In this document: positions 7,371 through 16,148 of the stretch, in pieces
Layout of the letters: each line of letters opens with the position of its first letter
How positions within the stretch are numbered: the first letter of the stretch is position 1
Assembly (NCBI GenBank): GCA_002368575.1
Contig: DFEA01000044.1
Span: forward strand, 1-20,192
Length of the DNA: 20,192 nucleotides
From: Lachnospiraceae bacterium UBA3814
Lineage (GTDB): Bacteria > Bacillota > Clostridia > Lachnospirales > Lachnospiraceae
Direction: 5' to 3'
Program-made: the position numbers and the translations under genes
Notes under the pieces: generated by a model
Told to the model about the DNA's origin: nothing
The model's database searches: none
What the model saw: the letters and a program-made list of their open reading frames with translations, nothing else

Positions 7371-9380
7371 ATGCCTTTTTATCAGTATATTTTGACTATA
7401 AGGGAGGAGATCGCCTGCCTTTTTATTCTTCTCTACATTGCCTGGACCTATTATTCGGTCAAGCGGAAGAATACCTACGCGCATAATCTTTTTTCCTTCC
7501 TCAATATGATATCGATAGTAAACCTGGCCTTTGACGCGCTGACGATATATACGGTCAACAACCCTGAGACGGTGCCTGATTTTCTTAATCACGCCCTCCA
7601 TGTGATCTATATAGGCACCTTTCCGATAATCCTGTATACGACCTACGCGTATATAAAATGCCTGGCCTTTCACATAGAAAGGCACAGGACCGGGTTTCTG
7701 GAGATACTCCCGCTTATCATTGCCATAACGGGGGTAGCGGTCCTGCCGATGTACTATGTGAAGACTCCCTACAGCAACTATTCCACGGGACCTGCGGACA
7801 ACGTGGCGTACGTTTGCGCCTTTATCTATTTTTCCCTGAGCGTCTGGGTGCTCATACGCTACAGAAAGCAGATCGAGGAAAAGGCTCTTAGGGGCATAGC
7901 GACCTCCTTAGTCTCAATGGTCACGGTGGTGGTCATGCAGGGGATAGTGGAGCAGCTTCTGATAACGGGCATTGCGGTAACGCTTGTCAATGTGGCTCTT
8001 TATTATACCGTTGAGAGCCCGGATGCGGTCCTCATCGAAAAGCTTGCCTATGAGCGGGAAAGAGCGGATGAGGCAAATATGGCCCGCTCCTCCTTCCTTG
8101 CAAGGATGTCCCACGAGATACGCACTCCGATAAACGCGGTGCTTGGTATGGACGAAATGATCCTCAGGGAGGCAAAGGATGAGAATATCCTTTCCTACGC
8201 AAGAGACATTCAGGTGTCCGGAAGGACTCTGCTTTCCCTCATAAATGAGCTCCTTGATTTTTCAAAGACGGAGGTTTCGGGAGAGGAGGACGAGGGGGTC
8301 TCCTTTAGCGTGGACACGGATGATATAGAGGATGTTCTTAAGGAAAGCACCTACAACGAGCTGTTCCATGCTCCCTCCGCAAGGATCCTCGTGGTGGATG
8401 ATACCGAGATGAACCTGACTGTGATATCAAGGCTCCTTAAGGAAACAAAGGTTCAGATAGATACGGTCCTTTCAGGCCATGATGCGCTGATAAGGGCTAC
8501 CGAGCATCATTACGATCTCTGCTTAATTGACCACATGATGCCTGTTATGGACGGGATCGAGACCATGAAGAAGCTCAGGGATATATCCGGTACAAAGGAT
8601 TCCGTATTTATCGTGCTTACGGCAAATGCCATAGCCGGGGCAAGAGAGTCGTACCTTAAGGAGGGCTTTGATGATTATCTGTCAAAGCCGGTCAGCGGCA
8701 TAAGGCTTGAAAAAACACTGATAAAATATCTGCCGAAGGCTCTGGTCGAAATGACGGATCAGACTATGGAGCCGGGGGAGGCGGTGCATAAGGATACCCT
8801 GAGCATTGAAGGCCTTGATACCAAAATGGGTACGGAATACTGCGGATCGCCCGAGGCCTATATGGAGGTGCTTGAGCTGTTTTATGATACCCTGTCCGTC
8901 AAGGCCCGGGAAATAGAGGATTTTTATGAAAATGAGGATTGGGAGAACTATAAGATAAAGGTCCATGCCCTCAAAAGCTCGGCCAGGATAATCGGCGCAG
9001 GGGAGCTTTCGGCACGGGCCGCCGAAATGGAGGCTGCCGCCGATAACGGAGAAACAGAAAGCATAAAGGAAAATACCTATCCTCTTTTAAAGGAGTACAG
9101 AAGGCTGGGGGAGAGGCTTAAGGAGATCTTTGAGGACAAAAGCGGCAAAAAGCCTCTTGAAGACGGGATGCTTAAGGAGGCCTTCCAGTCAATAGGCGAG
9201 TTTGCCGCCAACATGGATTACGGCCTTACGGAAATGGTATTAAAGGATATTTCGGAATATGAGCTTCCGCCGGAGGCGGAAGAAGCGATCGAAGGAATAC
9301 GCGAGAGGCTTAATGAGTTTGACTGGGATGGAATAAAGGAGCTTGCGGAAAAAGCAGGGCAGGCGGCCGCCCCCTTATAG
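7371..9380 (+). CDS. Membrane hybrid histidine kinase-like protein lacking the ATP-binding domain (HisKA, receiver, Hpt)
   Basis: The 669-residue protein has six or seven membrane helices in residues 10-210, of the kind seen in Lachnospiraceae sensor proteins. HisKA follows with H248 in SHEIRTP and a matching second helix (LLSLINELLDFSKTE). Only about 95 residues separate H248 from the receiver motif VVDD (341-344). There is no room for a HATPase domain (~110-150 residues), and no N, G1 or G2 box is present. An acidic linker with EEDEG occupies the gap. The receiver has D387 (LIDHMMP), and the Hpt domain has H532 (HALKSS). An ~85-residue helical tail ends the protein. It cannot autophosphorylate alone, so it may be a phosphotransfer scaffold served in trans, or a decayed kinase. 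The frame is intact. ATG 7371 follows AGAGG by 6 bases. A two-receiver protein follows 57 bases downstream. Confidence 0.88.
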   Translation: MPFYQYILTIREEIACLFILLYIAWTYYSVKRKNTYAHNLFSFLNMISIVNLAFDALTIYTVNNPETVPDFLNHALHVIYIGTFPIILYTTYAYIKCLAFHIERHRTGFLEILPLIIAITGVAVLPMYYVKTPYSNYSTGPADNVAYVCAFIYFSLSVWVLIRYRKQIEEKALRGIATSLVSMVTVVVMQGIVEQLLITGIAVTLVNVALYYTVESPDAVLIEKLAYERERADEANMARSSFLARMSHEIRTPINAVLGMDEMILREAKDENILSYARDIQVSGRTLLSLINELLDFSKTEVSGEEDEGVSFSVDTDDIEDVLKESTYNELFHAPSARILVVDDTEMNLTVISRLLKETKVQIDTVLSGHDALIRATEHHYDLCLIDHMMPVMDGIETMKKLRDISGTKDSVFIVLTANAIAGARESYLKEGFDDYLSKPVSGIRLEKTLIKYLPKALVEMTDQTMEPGEAVHKDTLSIEGLDTKMGTEYCGSPEAYMEVLELFYDTLSVKAREIEDFYENEDWENYKIKVHALKSSARIIGAGELSARAAEMEAAADNGETESIKENTYPLLKEYRRLGERLKEIFEDKSGKKPLEDGMLKEAFQSIGEFAANMDYGLTEMVLKDISEYELPPEAEEAIEGIRERLNEFDWDGIKELAEKAGQAAAPL

Positions 9381-9382
9381 TG

Positions 9383-9406
9383 AACGAATTTGATCCGTTT
9401 GCTGTA
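9383..9406 (+). repeat. Short leader motif, copy 2
   Basis: This is the partner of 6049-6072, with 20 of 24 bases identical (AACGAAT, TGAT, GTT and GCTGTA blocks at the same spacing). It lies 2 bases after the stop of the ATPase-less kinase and ahead of the response regulator gene. Confidence 0.35.
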
Positions 9407-9437
9407 AATGTAAGGACAAGGAAGGAACGGGAAACCT

Positions 9438-10208
9438 ATGAGTGAGGAAATAAAGCTGGGAAAGATCATCCTTATAAGCAGCAGGGAGAGCTTTCTTGTA
9501 AAAGGTATCGAGACCAAGCTCTCGGACTGTGATATACCGATGAAATACTGCCCGCTTGAGCTTAAGAGCCTGGAAATGCTTGCCGAGGAGGCGGAGCTGT
9601 ATGTAATAATAGCGAGTGAGGAGCTTAAGGAGGCTCCGGAATTTCTTGTATACCTTAAGGATGTCTGCAAGGAAACGGAGAGAAAGGTATTCGTGGCAGG
9701 CAATCCTGAGGAATATGAGTTTTCAAGGCTCTATCTTACGGATCAGCTGATACTTAAATGGTTCGACAGGCCTTTGGATATCCCGGGGCTGATGCAGGAG
9801 ATCCAGAACTACATACAGAATTTTGCCGGTGAGAACCGTAAAAAGACCATTCTCATCGTTGATGATGATGTTACCTATATGAAGCTCATATACAGCTGGC
9901 TTAAGGATCATTATCATGTGGCCATGGCCAATTCCGGCGCCGGAGCCTTTGCATGGCTTGCAAGCAATAAGGCCGATCTTGTACTGCTTGATTACGCCAT
10001 GCCGATAGTATCCGGAGCCACGGTCCTTAAGATGCTTAAAAATGAGACCGAGACCGACAGTACTCCGGTCATGTTCTTAACGGGAAAGAGCGATAAGGAG
10101 ACCATTATGAGCGTGATCGACCTGCATCCCGCCGACTATCTGCTGAAAACCATTGACAAGCCTACTCTTTTACAGAAGCTGGATAATTTCTTTTACAAAA
10201 GGTATTGA
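9438..10208 (+). CDS. Tandem-receiver response regulator without output domain
   Basis: The product has 256 residues. The C-terminal receiver (about 137-256) is canonical, with acidic pocket D142-D144, phospho-acceptor D185 in LLDYAMP, a later T in MFLTGKS and K in YLLKT. The usual proline after the lysine is threonine. The N-terminal ~125 residues have the alternating beta/alpha pattern of a receiver but no acidic pocket and no acceptor aspartate, so they look like a pseudo-receiver. No DNA-binding, GGDEF, HD-GYP or enzymatic domain follows. It probably acts as a phosphate sink, an intermediate or a protein-interaction regulator for the neighbouring kinases, one gene on each side. The start at 9438 follows an AAGGAACGGG stretch. 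Confidence 0.88.
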   Translation: MSEEIKLGKIILISSRESFLVKGIETKLSDCDIPMKYCPLELKSLEMLAEEAELYVIIASEELKEAPEFLVYLKDVCKETERKVFVAGNPEEYEFSRLYLTDQLILKWFDRPLDIPGLMQEIQNYIQNFAGENRKKTILIVDDDVTYMKLIYSWLKDHYHVAMANSGAGAFAWLASNKADLVLLDYAMPIVSGATVLKMLKNETETDSTPVMFLTGKSDKETIMSVIDLHPADYLLKTIDKPTLLQKLDNFFYKRY

Positions 10209-10295
10209 CAGGCGGAATGCATTTTCCGATGTCAGGGTCAGAAGCCTCCGGCGGCATTTATTTCCTGCGAAACGGGCATCACATTTCAGATCCAT

Positions 10296-12452
10296 ATGAG
10301 GGAAAAAGATAATATTTTCGAAGAAAAGAATATCGAGGGCGGATCATCCGGCATAAACGGACGGGGCGACAATAACGGAAGGAGGACAGAGCTGTTCAGG
10401 GCCTCTCATCTGCTTTTGCTCATAAGCCTTTCGCTCATGACGGTGCTTTTGTTCATCGAGGCCGTTATATTATCCTGGGAGCTGTGGGTGCTGCCGCTTG
10501 TGGCAATAGCAGAGATCCTCTGCTGGCATATCCATGTGACAGGAAGGCTGCCGGAGGATTACAGGCTGTGGATATATACGGTCGTTGCCCTTTTTGTCTT
10601 TGTCTTCTACGGTATACACGAGTCCAGCTTTTACGATATGGCCATCGTGATCGTGTATCTCATGATCCTTTACAGTCTTTCCTCAGATCAACGTTTTATC
10701 CTTTGCTGCCAGGCAGCATATTATCTGACGATGTGCTATGACATGGTTCTCATGATAAAGCACGGGACAAGGTTTGACATCCTTGCCGTAACCAGGATAG
10801 CGCTTCATTTCATCATAGTTTTCATGGTTGGCTATGTTTCAAGGGTCATAATGCGTAAGAGGAGCGAGAACTACGATCTTATAGCCTCTGAGGTATCAGG
10901 CGTCAAAAACGTCAACCGCAGCATAGGAAACTTCTTAAAGAGCCTTTCCCATGAGATCAGGACCCCGATCAATGCCGTTACCGGGCTTACGAGCGTAGTG
11001 CTGAAAAAGGAAAGGGATGAGGAGATAAGAAGGGATCTGTCAACGGTCCTGAGGGCAGGCTTCAGGGCGGCGGACCAGATAGACAATATCCTTGATATGA
11101 CTGAGATCGACATGGATAACCTTCAGGTGAGGAACAGCGTTTACATGATCTCATCTATCCTTAATGACCTGATCACCGAGTTAAGGCTTAAGGATCGCGT
11201 AAAGAGGGAGCTTATCTTTGATGTGGATACCAGTACGCCCTCGGCCCTTATAGGAGACAGCGATAAGATCAAGAAGGTATTGAAGCTGCTGATCGACAAC
11301 GGATTAAAATATACAAGACACGGCGGTGTGTATGTGCACATCTTTCCCCGGGAGCGCTCCTACGGCATCAACCTCTGTGTGGAGATAGCCGATACGGGTG
11401 TGGGAATGACCGAAACGCAGATCGACCGCATATTTGAGCCCTATTATAAGGCCAATCAGGCAGGCTCCAGGACCACCGGAGGCATCGGGATAGGCGTGAT
11501 GGTAGCCCACGGGCTGCTTAAGGCAATGGGGGGCTTTATAAGGATAGAAAGCGAGCCGAATGCGGGAACCACGGTATCAGTGAGCATACCCCAGAGGATA
11601 GCCGATCCGTCGGCCTGCATGTTCATTGCCGACAGGGATTCGGTAAGGGCAGGTGTATATCTTGGCTTTTCCCGATCAGAGGTCCCGAGGGTGAGGGAAT
11701 TCTATAATACCGCTTTTTCGGGCTTTAAGAACGGCCTGGGGCTTAATGTGAGACGTGCTGACAGCCTCGAGGACCTTAAAAGGCTCAATGAGACCTTTAA
11801 ATTCACCCATATCCTTACAGGGGACACGGAATACAGGGAGGATGCCTCCTTCTTTGATGATCTGGCGCATTCATGCACGGTAGTCGTGATAGCGGACGAC
11901 AGCTTCAGCGCCTATCCGGACAGTCCTGTCAAGGTGATGAAAAAACCGTTTTACGGCTTTCCGCTGGCGGCTTTCTTAAATGAGGAGCCCGTGTTCTCAA
12001 CTGAGGCTTTGGGGAAGAAGGAGAGCTTTAACGGGCTTAAGGTGCTGGTGGTCGATGATGAGCCGATGAACCTCCTTGTCGCAAGGGGGATACTTGGCGG
12101 ATATGGAATGAAGGTTACAGAGGCAGCCTCCGGAGCGGAGTCGATAGAGCTCTGCAAACGCAGGCATTTCGATGTGGTATTCATGGACTATATCATGCCT
12201 GAAATGGACGGTATAGAAGCAATGAAGATAATCCGTGCCAATTCCGCAAAGAAGGATCAGGATATAGTGATCATCTCGCTTACCGCAAACGCCGTAAGCA
12301 GCGCCAGGGAAATGTTTTTGTCCGAGGGCTTTGACGGCTTCGTAACAAAGCCCATAGAAACGGCTGAGCTTGAAAGGGAGCTTAAGCGTGTACTGAAGCG
12401 CCCTTCACCAACAGGCAGCTTACGGTTGCGAAGGAGCCTTACGGGAGAATAG
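10296..12452 (+). CDS. Six-TM hybrid histidine kinase with pseudo-receiver and receiver, no Hpt
   Basis: The 718-residue protein has a polar N-terminus, about six membrane helices (residues ~38-195) and a HisKA domain with H219 in SHEIRTP. The HATPase shows N335 in LLIDNGLKYT, DTGVGM, and a glycine-rich GGIGIGV G2 box. Residues ~440-575 have a receiver-like layout (ACMFIADRDS near the start, KVMKKPF near the end) without an acceptor aspartate. The true receiver follows with VLVVDD and D631 in FMDYIMPEMDG. There is no Hpt domain, so phosphoryl transfer onward would need a partner. The start is uncertain: ATG 10296 has no clear ribosome binding site, while GGAAGGAGG at 10378 lies inside the frame without a good start codon just after it. 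The next gene begins one base after this stop. Confidence 0.88.
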   Translation: MREKDNIFEEKNIEGGSSGINGRGDNNGRRTELFRASHLLLLISLSLMTVLLFIEAVILSWELWVLPLVAIAEILCWHIHVTGRLPEDYRLWIYTVVALFVFVFYGIHESSFYDMAIVIVYLMILYSLSSDQRFILCCQAAYYLTMCYDMVLMIKHGTRFDILAVTRIALHFIIVFMVGYVSRVIMRKRSENYDLIASEVSGVKNVNRSIGNFLKSLSHEIRTPINAVTGLTSVVLKKERDEEIRRDLSTVLRAGFRAADQIDNILDMTEIDMDNLQVRNSVYMISSILNDLITELRLKDRVKRELIFDVDTSTPSALIGDSDKIKKVLKLLIDNGLKYTRHGGVYVHIFPRERSYGINLCVEIADTGVGMTETQIDRIFEPYYKANQAGSRTTGGIGIGVMVAHGLLKAMGGFIRIESEPNAGTTVSVSIPQRIADPSACMFIADRDSVRAGVYLGFSRSEVPRVREFYNTAFSGFKNGLGLNVRRADSLEDLKRLNETFKFTHILTGDTEYREDASFFDDLAHSCTVVVIADDSFSAYPDSPVKVMKKPFYGFPLAAFLNEEPVFSTEALGKKESFNGLKVLVVDDEPMNLLVARGILGGYGMKVTEAASGAESIELCKRRHFDVVFMDYIMPEMDGIEAMKIIRANSAKKDQDIVIISLTANAVSSAREMFLSEGFDGFVTKPIETAELERELKRVLKRPSPTGSLRLRRSLTGE

Positions 12453-12453
12453 T

Positions 12454-15126
12454 ATGAGACTCAGGGATCTTTTCGGTATAGTAAACGATAAAAAAAGAGA
12501 TATCCAGGAACGCCTGATGCTGCTTACGACCCTGATAGCTCTTGTCGCGCTTTTTGCCGTGTTCATCGGCGGCTTTTTTGTGGGAGAGACCCTGGGCGGA
12601 GAAATAGTGATAGGCTCCGCCATCGTCATTTTTGCTCTCATTGTATATTTTTCCGCCAGGTATAATAAGCTTCGTCTTGGCGCCAATATCTGTTCGGTCA
12701 TAATAGTCTTTGCGGTCATACCATTTACCTTCTTTACCAGCGGCGGGATAATCGGCGGAGCGCCGGTGTGGATAATCCTTTCCGCTATCTTTATTACCAT
12801 GACTACTCAGGGCAGGATAAGGACGGTGCTGTGGTGTTTAGAGACAGTGGTCACCTGCGCATGCTATTACGCGGCGTATAACTATCCCTTTCTGGTGACG
12901 CCGCATACACTGAGGACCGGCTATATGGACTCCCTTATGTCGGTGGCGGTGGTGGGCTCAATGGGCAGCATGATGATCGGCTTCTCCATAAGGGCCTACA
13001 GGGAGGAGAATATCAGGAGTGAGGAAAGGCGTAAGGAAATAGATGAGCTGAGCAGGGCTCAGAACCAGTTCTTTTCAAATATGAGTCATGAGATACGCAC
13101 TCCCATAAACTCCATTCTCAGTCTTAATGAAATGATACTCAGGGAGGATACCTCAGAGGAGGTAAGGGAGGACGCAAGGAACATCCAGGCTGCCAGCAAG
13201 CTGCTTTTGCACATCATTAACGACATTCTCGACATGTCCAGCATCGAATCCGGTAAAATGGAGATCAGACCCGTTGTATACAATGTGAGGGCTCTGCTTT
13301 CAGATATTATAGGAATGATAGAGATCCGTGCCCAGGAGAAGGATCTGAGCCTCCTTATAAACGTCGACCCGTCCCTTCCGCTGGAGCTTTACGGTGACGA
13401 GATCAAGATAAAGCAGATACTTATCAATCTTCTTACCAATGCCGTGAAATATACAAAGGAGGGCTCTGTAAGCCTTTCTGTCGGGATCGAGGAGAGAGAG
13501 GGAAACAGGGTGCAGATCTCCTTCTCGGTAGCCGATACGGGAATAGGCATCAAAAAGGATAATCTCTATAATCTTTTTACGGCATTCAAGAGAGTGGATA
13601 CGGATAAGAACCGTTACATCGAGGGCACCGGGCTGGGGCTCTCGATCGTAAAGGAGCTTACCGAGCTTATGGACGGGAACGTTAAGGTCAACAGCGTTTA
13701 TATGCAGGGCTCCACCTTTGTGGTCACTATCCCTCAGGACAGCGTGTCAGATAAGATCGTGGGCGACTTTAATATGCTGAATATCCGTGAAAGGAACAGC
13801 GCTCCTTACGTGAAGAGCTTTGAAGCGCCCGAAGCAAGGATACTGGTGGTTGACGACAACGCAATGAACCTGATGGTCGTGCAGAAGCTGTTAAGGGATA
13901 CGAAGGCCCTTGTGGATACGGCAGAGAGCGGTGAGACGGCTCTTCAGAAGACGCTTGCCGAAAAATATGACCTTATCCTTATGGACCATCTGATGCCGGA
14001 GATGGACGGTATTGAGACGCTTCACAGGATAAGGGAGCAGATCGGGGGCCAGTGCAAGGAGACAAAGGTATGCGCCCTTACCGCCAATGCGGGAAGCGAT
14101 AAGCAGAGCATGTATTATAAGGAAGGCTTTGACGGCTATCTGCTGAAGCCGGTAAGCGGGAGTGAGCTTGAAAACGAGATCATAAGACTGCTTCCGCCGG
14201 AGCTTGTAAAGCTTCTTAATACAGACACGAAAAAGGCAGCGGAGGCGCAGTTCTGGACAAAGGACAGTCAGAGGAAGCTTCCGGTCATCATATCCACCGA
14301 AAGCGTCTGCGATCTTCCGGAGGATATGATCAAATCCCATGGGATAGCGGTACTGCCATTTCATGTGATCACCGAAAGCGGTGTTTTCCTGGACGGAGTT
14401 GAGACGGATGTGAGGGAGCTTGCGGGTCTTATAGGGCATTCGGACGATATACGCTCAAAGGCGCCGGATGCGGATGAATATGAGGCCTTTTTTTCGGGGC
14501 TTCTTAAAAGGGCCAACAATGTAATACACGTTACGATAGCCCAGAGCGTGGGAAACGGCTACAGCGCGGCCAGTGAAGCCGCACGCTCCTTTGATAACGT
14601 TACGGTCGTGGACAGCGGACATCTTTCCAGCGCCATGGGCATGATGGTGCTTGAGGCTGCCGGGATGGTGCATGATGAGCAGCCGCCCGAAAGGATAGTG
14701 GAGGCTCTTAATGACCTGCGGAAAAGAGTGCATACAAGCTTCCTGGTAGAGGACACCGCATATCTGATCAGAAGCGGAAGGATAGACCCTCTTTACGGAA
14801 GACTGGCAAGAGCCTTTATGCTCAATCCGAGACCGATATTCACCATGAGAGGCAGCAGGCTCAGGCTTGGGGGAGTGTGCTTCGGAGCGACGGAGGCAGC
14901 CTACAGGAAATACATATCCTCGGCGCTGAATACGACACATCCTATCGACAGCAGCCTGTTGTTCATCACCTCCTCCGGTCTTTCGGCCCAGGAGCTTAAG
15001 CAGATAGAAAAAGAGGTAAGAAAAATAGTCAATTTTGAAACCGTGATATTCCAGAAGGCTTCCTGCGCCATCAGTGTAAACTGCGGACCGGGCTGCTTCG
15101 GACTCCTGTTCAGGACGATCCTGTGA
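12454..15126 (+). CDS. Six-TM hybrid histidine kinase fused to a C-terminal DegV fatty-acid-binding domain
   Basis: The 890-residue protein starts with about six membrane helices (20-185). HisKA has H212 (SHEIRTP). The HATPase has N329 (LLTNAVKYT), DTGIGI and GTGLGL. The receiver has VLVVDD-type motifs and D511 (LMDHLMPEMDG). After a ~30-residue linker, residues ~608-890 form an EDD-fold DegV domain beginning with LPVIISTESVCDLPEDM and ending with a CGPGCFG motif. DegV/FakB proteins bind a fatty acid. Here the G-L-S motif of the binding site is replaced (SVGNGYS) and the histidine before GPG is a Cys preceded by Asn, so ligand choice may differ. There is no Hpt. GGGAG lies 6 bases before the ATG, one base after the upstream kinase stop, implying coupling. 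A stand-alone DegV gene follows. The fusion is one continuous frame. Confidence 0.92.
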   Translation: MRLRDLFGIVNDKKRDIQERLMLLTTLIALVALFAVFIGGFFVGETLGGEIVIGSAIVIFALIVYFSARYNKLRLGANICSVIIVFAVIPFTFFTSGGIIGGAPVWIILSAIFITMTTQGRIRTVLWCLETVVTCACYYAAYNYPFLVTPHTLRTGYMDSLMSVAVVGSMGSMMIGFSIRAYREENIRSEERRKEIDELSRAQNQFFSNMSHEIRTPINSILSLNEMILREDTSEEVREDARNIQAASKLLLHIINDILDMSSIESGKMEIRPVVYNVRALLSDIIGMIEIRAQEKDLSLLINVDPSLPLELYGDEIKIKQILINLLTNAVKYTKEGSVSLSVGIEEREGNRVQISFSVADTGIGIKKDNLYNLFTAFKRVDTDKNRYIEGTGLGLSIVKELTELMDGNVKVNSVYMQGSTFVVTIPQDSVSDKIVGDFNMLNIRERNSAPYVKSFEAPEARILVVDDNAMNLMVVQKLLRDTKALVDTAESGETALQKTLAEKYDLILMDHLMPEMDGIETLHRIREQIGGQCKETKVCALTANAGSDKQSMYYKEGFDGYLLKPVSGSELENEIIRLLPPELVKLLNTDTKKAAEAQFWTKDSQRKLPVIISTESVCDLPEDMIKSHGIAVLPFHVITESGVFLDGVETDVRELAGLIGHSDDIRSKAPDADEYEAFFSGLLKRANNVIHVTIAQSVGNGYSAASEAARSFDNVTVVDSGHLSSAMGMMVLEAAGMVHDEQPPERIVEALNDLRKRVHTSFLVEDTAYLIRSGRIDPLYGRLARAFMLNPRPIFTMRGSRLRLGGVCFGATEAAYRKYISSALNTTHPIDSSLLFITSSGLSAQELKQIEKEVRKIVNFETVIFQKASCAISVNCGPGCFGLLFRTIL

Positions 15127-15139
15127 TAAGGTAAAGTAC

Positions 15140-15190
15140 TTGACATGATAGACTTAAACTGGTAATCTAATATTGCAAATCAGATATAAT
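15140..15190 (+). promoter_or_regulatory. Candidate promoter region for the DegV-patatin-decarboxylase operon
   Basis: A consensus TTGACA lies at 15140-15145, but its best -10 (TCTAAT, 15166-15171) is 20 bases away. A consensus TATAAT lies at 15185-15190 with no good -35. At least one start in this AT-rich gap is likely; which one cannot be decided by eye. The rest of the gap to 15287 ends in an AAAGGAG binding site. Confidence 0.5.
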
Positions 15191-15287
15191 ACTTTTCCGA
15201 ATTAATGAAACGGTTATGATCGTGAAGCGGTTCAGTCTTTACCTGTAAATACCAAGTCGAACCGGATCGGCACAGAAAGGAGAGTTC

Positions 15288-16148
15288 ATGGCGGAGTATA
15301 CGGTTTACACGGATTCTTCCTGTGATATGGGAAGCGATATCCTGAAGGAGTGGGGGGTCAGATATGAGACTCTGACATTCAAGTTTGAGGATTCCGATAA
15401 GGAATATACGAATGACACTATGTCCTGTGACGAGTTCTACGACAGGATGAGAAAGGGGGGCATTGCCAAGACCTCTGCCGTTAATATGCAGACCTTTTAT
15501 GACGGCTTTAAGGAGGAGCTTGAGAAGGGCAATGACGTGATATATATCGGCATGTCCACAGGGCTCAGCAATACCGCGAACGCGGCGAGCATAGCCGCGG
15601 ACGAGCTTAAGGTGGAGTTCCCCGAAAGAAAGATATACACTATAGATACCCTTACGGCTACCTGCGGACAGGGGATGCTTATCGACCATGTCTGCCGGAT
15701 GAAGAAGGAGGGTAAGAGCATTGAGGAGGCAGCGGATTATGTATACGCAAATATGCAGAAGGTCTGCGTATGGTTCATAGTCGATGACCTCATATATTTA
15801 AAAAGAGGCGGGAGGATCAGCGCTACCGCGGCATTTGCCGGGGGCGTCCTGCAGCTTAAGCCGGTGCTTCGCGTCACCCCTGACGGAAAGCTTGAAAACG
15901 TGCAGAAGGTGAGGGGGCGTACACAGTCGATAAAGGCCCTGGAGAAGATATTCTCACAGAAGTGTACGGATAAAAGCAATTACTTTATCTGTCACGGCTC
16001 CTGCCTTGATGAAGCGAAGACCTTAGAGGATATGATCTATGCCTCCTGCGGGAACAGGGCAAGGTATATTACCGAAATGTCTCCCGTTATCGGCGCCCAT
16101 GCGGGGCCGGGGGTTATCGTCCTTTCATTTATGGCGAAGGAGCGGTAA
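15288..16148 (+). CDS. DegV family fatty-acid-binding protein (FakB-like)
   Basis: The 286-residue protein is a full-length DegV/EDD-fold member. YTDSSCDM (residues 7-14) is the N-terminal motif. T62-S63, the GMSTGLS motif (S94) and H271 in GAHAGPG are the residues expected around the bound fatty-acid carboxylate in FakB proteins, and RGGRIS is also present. FakB proteins hand fatty acids to the FakA kinase to make acyl phosphate for phospholipid synthesis; no fakA is visible here. AAAGGAG precedes the ATG at good spacing. The stop overlaps the patatin start (TAATG). The upstream neighbour carries a second DegV domain fused to a kinase, so this protein may share or compete for the same ligand. 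Confidence 0.93.
   Translation: MAEYTVYTDSSCDMGSDILKEWGVRYETLTFKFEDSDKEYTNDTMSCDEFYDRMRKGGIAKTSAVNMQTFYDGFKEELEKGNDVIYIGMSTGLSNTANAASIAADELKVEFPERKIYTIDTLTATCGQGMLIDHVCRMKKEGKSIEEAADYVYANMQKVCVWFIVDDLIYLKRGGRISATAAFAGGVLQLKPVLRVTPDGKLENVQKVRGRTQSIKALEKIFSQKCTDKSNYFICHGSCLDEAKTLEDMIYASCGNRARYITEMSPVIGAHAGPGVIVLSFMAKER

Noticed and set aside
10205..10232. TTGACA at 10205-10210 as a promoter for the hybrid kinase at 10296.
   Set aside because: No -10 like hexamer occurs 16-18 bases downstream, and the first bases overlap the response regulator stop.
12454..15126. The kinase-DegV fusion as a sequencing or assembly artefact joining two genes.
   Set aside because: The frame is continuous through a normal linker, no stop or start signal sits at the junction, and a separate complete DegV gene follows, so nothing appears to be missing.
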